NCBI GenBank assembly: GCA_963555705.1
Contig: OY743176.1
Coordinates: forward strand, 44,903,026-44,967,025
Direction of reading: 5' to 3'
Origin: Ligustrum vulgare
Lineage: Eukaryota > Streptophyta > Magnoliopsida > Lamiales > Oleaceae
Length of the DNA stretch: 64,000 bases
Part shown: piece by piece, positions 20,328 through 31,216 of the stretch
How positions within the stretch are numbered: position 1 is the stretch's first letter
Layout: each line of letters begins with the position of its first letter
Made by a program: the position numbers and the translations under genes
Notes under the pieces: model-generated
Databases searched by the model: none
Seen by the model: only the letters and a program-made list of their open reading frames with translations
What the model was told of the DNA's origin: nothing

Positions 20328-20980
20328 ATGGATGGATCAAAACTTCGACAGATCAAAACTATCTGTGTATTTTTTGGATCAAAAATCGGGAGAGGCTTTG
20401 AATATCTAGAAGTATCAGTGCTTTTAGGAAAGAAGTTGGGAGAGAGAGGTATCAATCTAGTATATGGAGGGGGTAGCAGTGGATTGATGGGTTGTGTTTC
20501 ACAATCCACTCAAGCAGAAAAAGCAATAGTGATAGGTGTTATACCCGTTCCTTTAGCTGATATCGCAGGCAAAACACGAGGGCATGAAGTACAGACGTTA
20601 TCTATCCATGAACGCATAACTTGCATGTTATATGGTTCTGATGCCTTCATTGCCATGCCTGGAGGTTTTGGTACTTTAGAGGAAATCTTTAATATTACCT
20701 CATGAGCTCAGCTAGGTCTTTATACTAAGCATATTGGATTTTGAATGTTAACAACTTCTTCGATGGTTTACTAACATTTCTTGATTATGCTGTAGAACAG
20801 GGATTCATCTCTCCATTTTCTAGGAGGATCCTTATTTCTGCTCCCACTATCGATGAACTGTTGGAAAAGTTACAATCATATGTTCCAGTACAAGATCCAG
20901 CAGGAGTTAAGATAGATTGGTCGCAAGGAAGGGGTGCCAAGCGAAAATGGAGTCCGGTTAATGTAAATTTATCCTTGTGA
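20328..20980 (+). pseudogene. LOG: Intronless LOG (cytokinin riboside 5'-monophosphate phosphoribohydrolase) pseudogene
   Basis: LOG enzymes release active cytokinin bases from nucleotide precursors in the cytosol. This copy shows KTICVFFGSKIG at the start, LVYGGGSSGLMG, VIGVIPVPL, SIHERI and the family signature PGGFGTLEEIF, then, in the next frame, NFFDGLLTFLDYAVEQGFIS and an APTIDELLEKLQSYVP end. Two lesions break it: a TGA at 20703 where the family has Trp (before AQLG), and a one-base loss near 20738-20746 that shifts the frame. Plant LOG genes normally have several introns; none is present, so this is a retrocopy or came through an RNA intermediate. The basic residue usually found after HER is Ile here. 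The tail after SYVP is divergent. Confidence 0.8.
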
Positions 20981-20984
20981 ATCT

Positions 20985-21195
20985 CAAAATATTGTGGGTG
21001 GTAGAGTATGGAGTATTCTTACTCTTGAGACACACCTCTAATGTTGATGAGTATTTGAACTTAATCTTGTGAACTTCAAAAGGATTAGGAGTGGTGGAGT
21101 ACGGAGTATTCTTACTCTTGAGACACAAAAAAAAATTAGGGGTGGTAGAGTACGGGGTATTATTACTCTTGATACACACCTCTACTTTTGAGGAC
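20985..21195 (+). repeat. Tandem array of about 75-bp units after LOG
   Basis: Three diverged units share GTGGTAGAGTATGGAGTATT, CTTACTCTTGAGACAC and a TGTGAA(T/C)TTC start. The array begins right at the end of the LOG homology. Small ORFs on both strands come from its periodicity. Confidence 0.7.
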
Positions 21196-21644
21196 CATAA
21201 ATGTTTCCCTCTATTGTGTTTTGCATGTATGACTCGTTTATACTTTTTCAGGAGCAATAATAATATCATTTCAGTATGTTTAGATAATGATCTTCTTCTG
21301 GAGTAAATATGTACTTCTTCTAGAGTACATAAGTGCTTGTGTAAGAACTTTGATCAAATCTTTTTATCTCAATCATATAATATTTATCTCATAATACTGA
21401 TGAAATTATTTTCACATTAGTCATATCCGTGCTATCATGTGATATTATCTTATCATACATCAACATTTTTCTTGTTGAATAATTTATTTTCATCTACCCT
21501 TTCAATACAGATATTGGTAACTTCTATCATTTGATAAAATATTTTCATTAAAATTCAACAATCTTTTGGTAATGATAACTTCTGGTATTATTTGTTGAAA
21601 TATCAAATAACAACAATATATCAAATTTATATAAGTAAAAATAT

Positions 21645-21825
21645 TTCAAATCAGTAGAACCAACCATATAGGTGGTAATGTGATATGCTTGAAACTTGTA
21701 GAACCAACCTTATAGGTGGTAACGTAATATGCTTGAAACTTGTAGAACCAACCATATAGGTGGTAACGTGATATGTATATTTAAAGCTGATAAAATCAAC
21801 CATATAGGTGATAACAACATAATGA
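21645..21825 (+). repeat. Tandem array of about 50-bp units
   Basis: Four units carry AGAACCAACCATATAGGTGG followed by TAACGTGATATG and a variable CTTGAAACTTGT spacer. They are non-coding, within the copia-type element, and may be element-specific satellite. Confidence 0.75.
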
Positions 21826-22834
21826 AATAATTATATTTCATAAATGAGCAAGTCATATCTCCAAATTCAATCAATGTATTCATAATAGTCCAGTCCGTTA
21901 CGATAATGAGTTATACTCAATATATCACGACATGACAACTATTATATTACTTGTACCTTGTTTTAAATCTTTTAATTTATCATATTGATCACATAGTAGT
22001 GTTAAATGATTTAGAATATATATTCTATTAGCACTTATCATTAGATCAATAATCATAATTAATCAAATTCGTCAAATCACGATTGATATACTTTAACGTA
22101 TCATCAAGGGCAAAAGCGTCCATATTTTAATAAATTGATCATATGAGTAAATCGAAACCGTCAATAGGTTTGAAATTTAATTTAGAACAAACTTACTTTT
22201 GGTCCAAAGTTCAAAATCTCGACGGAATTGCTTTAAAAATTGTTTTTACGAAGCCGCAACGTTCGACCACCGAAAAATGTCCAAAACTGCACCAAAAAGA
22301 AAAGTAAGACCATAGAAAAATAAAAAACGTTGATATGAACAAACTGCATTTTAACACCGTCACCGAAAACAACTCCACGCACCCTCACGCGCCGAGTTGA
22401 CGTATGCGCGTGAACTTCACGCGCCGCCCCGTGGTATCGCTGCCGTCGACACGCGCCGGTGCCGGAGATTCATCTCGTCGCTGTGGTTTCAAATCCGAGC
22501 TCTGATCGTTGATTGGATGTATAATTTTGCGTAAATCGAATTTGAAAGTTTCGGATTTTTCAATTTTTCCAACTTTTCTTTTTGCACAACATCACGACCA
22601 CGTTTCTTTTCTCGTATGGAACCTTTTGAATCATGCAAAGTTTCCATCCTTCTTGATATTTTCAGATCTACAATATGTGAGTTATTTTCTAAAATTAAAA
22701 GTGTTTGATTTGAGAAAAGAAAACATTGATTAATAATAATCAGATTTCTGATACATATGCTCATCATTTAGATGCAACTGTTGAACATACTTCCATTATA
22801 TTACTCAATTGGCTAGAGACTCGTGTTGATAACG

Positions 22835-23028
22835 TGTTGTAAAACTATCAAAATAAAAGAACAATATAATAGAGTAGAGAGAAATGAGAGAAGAATTCTC
22901 ATTTGGTTTGTCTTATGGAATGAGATATAGCTCCTATTTATAGGAGTAGATAATGATACAATCGTAATATGTAAAATTTACAGGGATATAATGATAATGT
23001 CATTCACATACATATATTATTTATAACA
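22835..23028 (-). repeat. 5' LTR of the copia-type element
   Basis: This 194-bp LTR reads TGTTGTAAAACTATC to ATTTATAACA on the plus strand. On the minus strand it starts TGTTATAAAT and holds the TATA box CTCCTATAAATAGGAG. The bases inside it (CGTTATCAACACGAG on the minus strand) should be the primer site but do not match the common initiator-Met site. Confidence 0.85.
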
Positions 23029-23330
23029 TAAATCACGTTTTGACCACACATTTTTTCAAGCTTCTTTTTAACAACAAATTTAACTTGAAAATAACAAATT
23101 ATTCTTTGTTTATAAACAAATAAATTTCACCTTTTTTTTTTAACATAACAAATAATTTTAACCAAAGAGAGGCAAATAAACATTATCTAACATAATAATT
23201 TGACAAGAAAATTGTATCTAAATAGTATTAAAATTGTGATAATTTTGGATTTCTTGGTAAGTTGGTGGGCAATAGTGTTTAAATAGTGAGAGTTGTAAGA
23301 TAGTTTGTAAGTAAAATAGTGTATCACTTC
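23029..23330 (-). repeat. Right foldback arm, outer part
   Basis: This is the reverse complement of about 3290-2310 of the left arm, without its SINE and hAT MITE. Landmarks are GAGGCAAATAAACATTATCT, GGATTTCTTGGTAAGTTGG and TGTAAGATAGTTTGTAAG. Confidence 0.6.
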
Positions 23331-23344
23331 CAAATTAAAACCCA

Positions 23345-24194
23345 AGGACTTCACAGGAGCCTAGTGGTCAACACTCAACAGAGTATTCGTTATCTCAAGA
23401 AAGGGGCTGAGGACAAAATTTCATCATCAGAAGAAAAACCACCACGGTCTATGCTTTTTTGAATTGTGTATCAATAAATAAACAAAAAATTCACTGACAG
23501 CCCACAATTATACGTCGGTATCTGACAGCAACGCCATGTTTGTTAAAAAGCCAATGCAACGATTTGTTTGCTGCACAACGAACATAAAAACATGTTAAAC
23601 AGAACTGTTACAAACGCGTTAAAACTATTGTCTGTATGCAGGTTTTCTGCATTTAAATTTACACAATGTATCAAGATTGAAGTCAAAAGAGTCAAGATTG
23701 AAGTCAAAAGAGTTCTTGTTCTTTCTGAACTTCTATGAAATTTCAAATAGATAATCTTATTCAATTCTGTTGATACAAGATGTAAATGGTTATTTTATAA
23801 GAAAAAATAGAAATTATGTCTTATTTGGACACTTCTGATCTGATTATGGTTCCCTATATGGTTCATGGTGTTATGGCTTATATGAAATAATACAAGCAAA
23901 AATCCCGTATACCGAGTTCTAGACGTAGAATTTCACCATTTCACATGCAACAAGCAGTTCAAAGTGAAACATTCGGGAACAATGAAATAGAAAAAGTCAT
24001 ATAAGAACATAAAATTTATATTTCACTTCAATACATTCAATCCTAATTTTACGAGAAGTACACACTAGAGATTTGAATTCCAATTCACAAAATGATTCTA
24101 CTTCCCAAGATGATTCAGATTCAGCCACAATAAATTTCCGGTCATGTTCTTGAGATTTAGTCAACAACCAGACATGAAATAGAACATACCTGGA
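23345..24194. other. WDR12 3' flank
   Basis: No gene is seen. On the minus strand, CCAG/GTATGTTC right after the WDR12 stop (24186-24194) looks like a 5' splice site, so a 3'-UTR intron is possible. The rest is unique-looking AT-rich DNA with a 14-bp tandem doublet (GTCAAGATTGAAGTCAAAA near 23681 and 23693). Confidence 0.4.
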
Positions 24195-24879
24195 TCACTG
24201 GACTGAAATTCCAGAGGAGATGCAAAGTTTTGAATCGACACCACCACTTATCACACTATCATCTTTCCACCAGTCGGCACATAACACCTATTAAAAATGC
24301 CAGATCATTGAAGTAAATTTATATGATTGAGCTAATACTTAAAGGGCGTGTTTGGCATACAGTCCTAAATATGATTGTACAATAAAATAGACAATATTTC
24401 ATCTTCTTTTTCTTCCTCGACACTAGCCAAGTCCAATCCACCTCACCAAACTAACCAAAAGAAGAAACATTGGATTGGAGGAGTACCTTGTTCTTATGCG
24501 AGTCAATCACATGCAATGCAAACTGCAATAGGGAAAACGCAATTCAGACAAATAATTTTATAAGGCACATACAGCATAAAGTGAAAGGGATAATAGAATT
24601 GGATACCGCAGTTCTCAGGTCCCATATCATAACTTTTCCATCATATGATGCAGAGACCAGATGAAACCATGACTTCTTGTGCCATTTACAGGAAGAAATC
24701 CAAGAATTATGTTGCGACAATTGAAAGATAGGATCATATTTCCCTGCACAAAAGAACTCATGCAAGGCAGAAAACGTATTAGTAATTGGGGATTGTACAA
24801 TATGCAAAAGAATAGTAGCGCGCGCGCGCACACACACACACTCACTCACACTCTTGTATGTATATACTCATGCATGCAT

Positions 24880-24976
<97 letters not shown>

Positions 24977-27900
24977 AGGCTTGCGAGGATCCCATATTCT
25001 AATTGTAGGGTCAGAACCACCAGCCGCAATAAGGGTAGAACTTTCACCTCCAATGTCAAGACAATTGATAGCCTTGCCACAGAACTAAGTGGAGATTAAA
25101 TAGAAATTTTGTCAACTTCTATTTTCAATTATAATGATTCCGTTTAGAATTTTGACGTACAGATTTATCATAGTTGCAAGCAAATAAAACCCATGCTATT
25201 CTCATATTGAGTCATCCGATAAATATTGAATATAATAAAACCAGATATGATATTGAACACTTTTGAAGTAAAACAGCTTCTGAAAATATGGAGTTTAAGC
25301 TTGTGTCAGGTTACACTGTCAGCTTTAACAAAGTCTTCAAGTCATTTCTAAAGATAAAGATAAGGCCATGGTGAAAAGTGATCTCTGATAATGATAACAA
25401 TGAAGTCCAAAAATGATAAATTGGCACACTTTCTCTAATATTGATGTATGACCAAAAATTTAAATTCAAGACAAGTTACGACATGGATATGGTGCATCTC
25501 CATTATGGAGCAGGGTTGGAATTTATTATTCTAGTAGAGGTAGGTTTGGATTGCTCAACTGGAATAAATACACAGACCGGTTAAAGAAAGCCCAAACTGA
25601 GCAGCTTTGACAAAAAACCTTAACTTCTATGAAATGGTTTCACGGGATTCAGCCAATTGTCTTGATTTTGGAATTTCACTGAGAAATAGGAATTCATGTT
25701 ATCAAATGAATTATTTCAAAAGGAATCCAGAGATTAGAAGGGCTTCCAGAGGTTGAAACCAGCACCCTTGAGGTTAATTCATATCAATGCTACCCAATAA
25801 ATTACAATATAGTATCTCATAAATTAACTCTGGGGAAAAAAAGAAGAATCAAACATCTTTTTTTCTAATTAATCATTATGAACAATTTCAAACTATATTA
25901 AAAATTTATTTATAGAAAAATGTTATGTACTATATCATTCAAAGAGCCCAAATAAGCAAACTAATTATTCATATCTTGGGGGATTAGAAACATGGCATAC
26001 TGCCCACATAATAAATGAACTTGATGAAGAGTTTTTCTTAAATAAGGTATAACTAGAATGGAAAGGGGTGCAGCGGGTGCCTATAAATGATGTTGACAAT
26101 TTGCTTTTCTTAAGTGACAGAGGAAAGAGAATGAGATGTCATGAAATACATTGCAAGAATTAAATAGTATCCATTATGCTGATTGTGCAGTAAATCTAAG
26201 GGGGGTTTATTCAATTGAGATTTCGAAAGACATTTAAAAACTTTTTTCAATAGACTTTTTTTAATGGATTTCATTGAATTTTATTAACTTTTATGGATTT
26301 ATACAGACTTTTAAAAATTTTCGTGGACATTTATTTAAAAGACTTTTATGTACTTTCAAAGACTTTTGTAGATTGATTTAAGAAATTTTCAAATACTTTT
26401 AAAGACTTTTTTTTAATTGAAAATTTTGAACACTAATAAATTAATTTTCGTATGATATGAACGTGAATCGTTAATAATAATTATGTCAAGTGAATTACAA
26501 AAAAAATACAGCGTGAGAGATATAAATAGTTTTAAGACAGAAACATTTGTGATTAAAAAAAGGGATAAAAATAAAATTGCATTTGATATTGACATAAAAA
26601 TTGTACTTTGTTCATAAAAATTTTTGAGTATAAATTTTTTTTTATAGAAAATTCTAGAATCACTTTGCTTATTATTGTTTGTTTTGATAGAATTTAATTA
26701 TTATTTTTCTATAAGATCTTATAGAATTTTACTTATATTTATTTTCATAGAAAATTAAGAAAACAATGAAAAATAAGAGAGCCCAAATATAAAGAAAAAA
26801 TATTAAAAAAAATACAAAAAGTTGAAGAGAAGATAAATAATAATGTTTTTAGTCGTAGGTTTAAGGTTTCTAAAAATAACATGAAAGTAGAAAAATATAG
26901 AAAAAATAAAATTACAATTTAAAAGATATATATTTTTTTTTTTTTAAAGTCTTTCAAAATCTTGGAGGTTAATGAGAGACAAATAAAGAGATTTTTTGGT
27001 TGTACTTTATGTTTAGAAGTTAGTACATAGAGGATTTCGTAGGAGTCTTTAAAAGTCATTGATAATTTAAATAATACAGGACTTTTAAAGACTTTTAAAA
27101 GTCTTTAGAAAATTAATTAAAATCTATATTAAATACATCAAAATTTTTATAGTCTCTAAAGTCTAAATTGAATACACCTAAACTTTTCAAATCCTTTAAA
27201 ATCTTTAAAAGTCATTCAAAATCCACATTGAATAAACCCCCCCTAAAATCATAACATCATATGATAAAAGAAATTAAGTATTGAGTCTACGTACAGGTTG
27301 GCTACAAACTACTTGAAGTATTATCTTTAATATTTAAAATGGAAAAAAGAAAAAGAACTTTATATTCAAATTACTATGTTCCTTACTTTATAAAATCCAT
27401 TTTTTTAAAATTTAAAACTTAACATTTAAACTTATATTCGTTACTCATATTTCTGTTAAAAGATACCATTTTATCTAGACCTCCGACTATGAACCAGTAG
27501 TTAAACCAGAATCCCATCACATAAACAACGGACCTACTCATCAGTGCTTTAGTCAGTTTAATTGACCTCGTCAGGTTTAACTATGATCTATGTAGTTCTT
27601 GTATACATCAAGTCACCCCTTTTGTCCCAGGGTTTATGGAAACAAAAAGCGTGCATATTGCATGCTACATACAAGTAAACTTTGTTTCTTTTTTTCTTTC
27701 CTCTTCTAAACATGTACGCACAGGTTTGATAATCATGCTCTATATAGTTCTTGTATACATGAAGAACCCCTTTTGTTTTTTATGTAATAAAATACGGGTT
27801 TATGAAACAAGAAAACGCATGCTCAGTACATGCTATGTACGAGTAAATTTCGTTTTCTTTCCTCTACACAGGAGAAGAGGGGTTAGATGAATATAGCTCA

Positions 27901-30900
27901 CGCTCACCATGTTCAGTGAATCTTTGCCAGTCTCAACATCCCATCTTCTAATAGATTGATCCCATGATGCTGAATAAATTGTTTCATGCTGAGGCCAGAC
28001 TACAGAAGAGACACATTGTGTGTGCCCCACGAAAGTAGATGCAGCCTCCCCCTGTGCACCAAAGATGGTCATGAATTGGGAGACAGATTTTGTCCTTGCA
28101 AACTATCAAAAGCTATATATATATATATATATTATTCTCATAGAACTAGCAGATACAAGTACCTCAGATTGAGTTTCCTCATTTCCGCGACCTTTTTTCC
28201 TTTTCTTCAATGAAACTATATCACCTCCAGCATCAGAATCATTTGTCTGCCACAAGTTGATTGCAGAGTCCCAGGAACCCGAACACACCTAAAGAAAACA
28301 AGTACATGGTAAAGGCTTCCAAATTCACCCACAAGTAATATATTGTCGCGAACAAAAAAATCTAGGAGAAATACCATATCTCCAGAAGGCTGTGCAGCAA
28401 TGCTCTGCACAGAAGCATTATGACCTTTTAATAACCTAAATGCTCTAATCTTTTTTGGTTGAGCTGACTCTCCTGCATCAAACTTTCATGCAAAAAAGAT
28501 CCTAATCAGGAAATGTGCTTGAATGGGGCAGAGATCAACTCCTATTTCTAGAAAAAAGGTATCTTTCAAGTACCTTCCACAACCTCAGAGACCTGTCTTT
28601 AGAAGCAGTTGCTACTAGTTGATCACAAGCACTCTCAACTGCAGAGAAAAAGAAACAACTACATCAACAGATCAACAGAAAAATGGTAAGGATGCTATCA
28701 AATTATATCTCCAGAGTCAATCAAGTGCATAATGAAATATTCAAACTTCATTGGGGAAGAAAAATAGTCTACAGCTACTAATACTTGGATTTATTCCACA
28801 TAGGGTCAATCAACATTTGAGGGACAAGGTGAATGTTGTCTGATTCAAAAATTTCAAGTTCTACAGGAGTTTGAATGGCCAGCATAGGGTGAGATGAGAA
28901 GTGCAGAGAGGATAGGCAATTTATAAAAACTCCAGAATTTCAAAGACTTTTAAGCCATTTCAATAACCCAGCAGACTTTTAGATGCCACGGGTTATATTC
29001 ACATTCACATTGTCCTAAACAGAACCAATCGCTCTTAGGTCCACCCCTCACGTAGCAATACTCCAAGATTACCACTGAACGTGAATTGAGGAACAAAGAG
29101 AGTGACGGAACTTGTAGTATGATCTATCATAATGTAAAGATTTAATACACATCAGAAACCTATTTCCAGTAAGAGCTCCGGGAACATGATTTCAACTACA
29201 TACACCGTGTAATAAAATTATAGGGGCACCTGATGTCACTTAGTTCTTAAGAAAAAACCAGACAAATGTTAAACATAGAGAAGTAAATATTAATTCACAA
29301 GCTACAACCACCCCCATGAAACACGCACACACATGCATGCATGCATGTGTTCATAAAGGGATTTGGTATCTACCAGATTTTTGTAATATATAACCAAGTG
29401 CCTACCGTGGACAGCAATTAAAATTTGTAAAACCAGCAGGAAACGAACACTAGCATATTCAAAATCCCCTTGTACCTTTTGGCATGATGACACAAACTGA
29501 AGTAATTGGTCCAGTATGCCCTTCTAATACATGTGTACAATTTCCAGCATCTTTCCATATCCTAGAAGGCCCCAGCCAAAATTAATTGCAATATCATATT
29601 TTCAGTTATAAATAACCACATAAAAAGGTGAAATGATTTGCCCTTGTTTGGTGGAGATTAAAATAAGTTTTTTTAGTAGATTTTGATAAAAGTTGACAAG
29701 ATATGCAGTTAAAAATTGTGAGACCAATGGAATATATGGTTGAGATTAATTGTTGACTTTGACTTAGATTAAAATCTATATTTTAATCGGTACCAAACGG
29801 GGGCATTATCAATTGTTATTTTTATAATAAATACCTTCCCAAACCATCATAGCATCCAGTCAAAATATACCTGTCACATAAAATTCACAGAAGTTCAACT
29901 TGTTGTTGATGTGTTGGAGAATTAGGGAAGGCAGACATGAGTGCTCCCCAAAATTAGAATTTAAATGAGGAAATATAACAAGTAATTAATATTTGAATGT
30001 ATAAAAACCAGTCATCACATTCTGAAAGGTGACAGACGGAGGTTTAATTCCTACCCTTCATTTGAACCATCGACAGCACTAACCCAATCATCATGTAAAG
30101 AAATATCTTCTCTTCTCGGTGCCACAACTTTGATGTATTCAATTTCTATTACTCTTTCCTGCAGTGTATCGCCGACCATAGTAAAAAAAAAATGATCATA
30201 AGAACCAAAGAAGACAAAATATCGCAATGCATCGGCAGCTATGAAAGATCAAACCATTGAATCCCAGAAATACAACCCTAGAAAAATTTGATAACTTTTG
30301 GTACTCTAAAAAGTTAGATTAGATCAATTCTATTAAACTTCCAAACAATCCAAACTAAATTCACTTCTAAAGCTATATCCTTTATCTTTTGAGTGAAGTT
30401 CTTTGTTAATAAATTAGTAAAATTACATATTATAGCAACTGACAAGCAATTTTGTAGTTAAATAGTTCTACTAGAAAACCACTAAACACCGCTTCTTAAA
30501 AAAACTTACAGCAGAAATGCCTTTGGCAAGAAGAAAATCTTCGAGCGACACCCGAAGAAATTTTCCATCTATTAGAAAATCAAAAGGTTGGTACTGCCAG
30601 TCATCAACTCCTGTACATAAATCAGATAAATATCATAAGCAAAAGCAATATAAATTAGGTGCTTCAGGTCTGACATCAAAATCTATGAAATTCAACAATA
30701 TATCAGTATCACCACCAAGAGAAACCTATCAACTCTTTCATTACTTTCAAGATACCCGAGTTACTTATTTCTAATTTCACCATAAAAAATATTAATTTCT
30801 AGAATATTATTTTTGAGTTAAACAGAGTACACGCAATTTATTCCAAAAAAAAAATGAATAAACTGAAAAAATAAAGTAAAAGATTGAAAAAAATAGTACC

Positions 30901-31059
30901 GGCTTCGAGGATATCGTTGACTATATTAGAGAGGCGATAGCGACTGATATTCGTAGGAATGGCAAGGGAAGTTGCAGGTGCTTTATATGGTGGCTCTAGC
31001 TTTGTTACGAACCGGACTTGCACCTGCCTCGATGACTCTTCTACGCTGTCAATATCCAT
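24195..31059 (-). CDS. WDR12: Ribosome biogenesis protein WDR12 (YTM1 homologue), 13 exons
   Basis: WDR12/Ytm1 acts in the nucleolus with BOP1 and PES1 (PeBoW) in 27S pre-rRNA processing and 60S assembly. My model (minus strand): 31059-30900, 30610-30510, 30158-30055, 29870-29835, 29561-29476, 28638-28574, 28482-28375, 28288-28163, 28051-27908, 25084-24976, 24743-24607, 24522-24487, 24287-24195. This totals 1305 nt, 434 aa plus stop, the usual size for plant homologues. All introns are GT/AG and all phases agree. Residues about 12-87 form the NLE domain ([14 protein letters not shown]...); WD40 repeats follow, with WD-type ends such as [19 protein letters not shown] and [10 protein letters not shown] basic insert (KKRKKGRG) in exon 8 could be a nuclear signal. 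No lesion was seen. The 2.8-kb intron 9 is inflated by a PIF-like element. Confidence 0.93.
24820..24974. repeat. Compound (CA)n(GA)n microsatellite in WDR12 intron 10
   Basis: A short CG/CA run near 24821-24845 is followed by about 16 CA units (24881-24912) and about 31 GA units (24913-24974). The GA run ends exactly at the exon: on the transcribed strand the intron begins GTCTCTCTCT, so the repeat supplies the 5' splice site. All long ORFs here are repeat artefacts. Confidence 0.95.
26200..27243. mobile_element. PIF/Harbinger-type non-autonomous element in WDR12 intron 9
   Basis: This 1044-bp element has terminal inverted repeats GGGGGGTTTATTCAATTGAG and the complement of CACATTGAATAAACCCCCCC. 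TAA is duplicated at 26197-26199 and 27244-27246, the trinucleotide PIF/Harbinger prefers. Both subterminal regions are packed with GACTTTTAAAGACTTTT-like repeats, likely transposase-binding units. No transposase frame is present. It sits inside the largest WDR12 intron, away from the splice sites. Confidence 0.85.
27580..27880. repeat. 150-bp tandem duplication in WDR12 intron 9
   Basis: Two units starting at GTAGTTCTTGTATACAT (27591) and ATAGTTCTTGTATACAT (27744) share CCCCTTTTGT, GGGTTTATGxAACAA, a CATGCTAC/TATGTAC stretch and CGTTTTCTTTCCTCT. They are diverged by eye to about 75-80%. Confidence 0.6.
29640..29804. mobile_element. Tourist-like MITE in WDR12 intron 4
   Basis: This 165-bp element has inverted ends GCCCTTGTTTGGTGGAG and the complement of GGTACCAAACGGGGGC, located between exons 5 and 4 of WDR12. 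A related 164-bp copy in opposite orientation lies at 55469-55632. The flanks (TTT/ATT) do not give a clean target duplication, so this copy is older or its edge has mutated. Confidence 0.7.
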
Positions 31060-31114
31060 TGTCGTCTCTCTGTGAAATGTACGTCGGATATCGGAATTGA
31101 GTTGAACAGGAAGC

Positions 31115-31151
31115 GCGAAGGCTAGGGTTTTAACCTATAAGTTTATATAAT
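31115..31151 (-). promoter_or_regulatory. WDR12 core promoter with telo-box
   Basis: On the minus strand, TTATATAAAC (31141-31151) is a TATA box about 85 bp before the ATG. AAAACCCTAGCC (31119-31131), a telo-box (AAACCCTA), lies just downstream of it at the likely transcription start. Telo-boxes are a known mark of plant ribosomal-protein and ribosome-biogenesis promoters. Confidence 0.7.
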
Positions 31152-31216
31152 TGGGTAGATGTGAAGACGGACGACCGATTAGACCGTGAAAATTGGTCCG
31201 GTTGGCCATGGATCTC

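Larger units (their letters stand above)
16835..23028 (-). mobile_element. Non-autonomous copia-type LTR element with foreign cargo
   Basis: Direct repeats at 16835-17033 and 22835-23028 flank 5.8 kb. A perfect target duplication TAAAT lies at 16830-16834 and 23029-23033. Orientation is minus: the LTR TATA box (CTCCTATAAATAGGAG) points that way, and a polypurine tract adjoins the left LTR. The left internal end holds several copies of the CCTCATTAAAACCTTG motif, a hallmark of the 3' untranslated part of some plant copia elements. No gag or pol remains in any frame. On the opposite strand lie a virus-like zinc-finger ORF and an intronless LOG copy. LTR identity is about 92% by eye, mostly transitions. 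Confidence 0.85.

Noticed and set aside
23345..23420. Possible second SINE (GGAGCCTAGTGGTCAAC looks like an A box)
   Set aside because: No B box at the right distance and no target duplication.
24343..24370. Possible MITE end (GGGCGTGTTTGGCATAC)
   Set aside because: Only one end is visible; no matching inverted end or TTA duplication within several hundred bases.
24679..25099. Several 70-107 codon ORFs of His-Thr and Arg-Glu repeats
   Set aside because: They are translations of the (CA)n(GA)n microsatellite in WDR12 intron 10.
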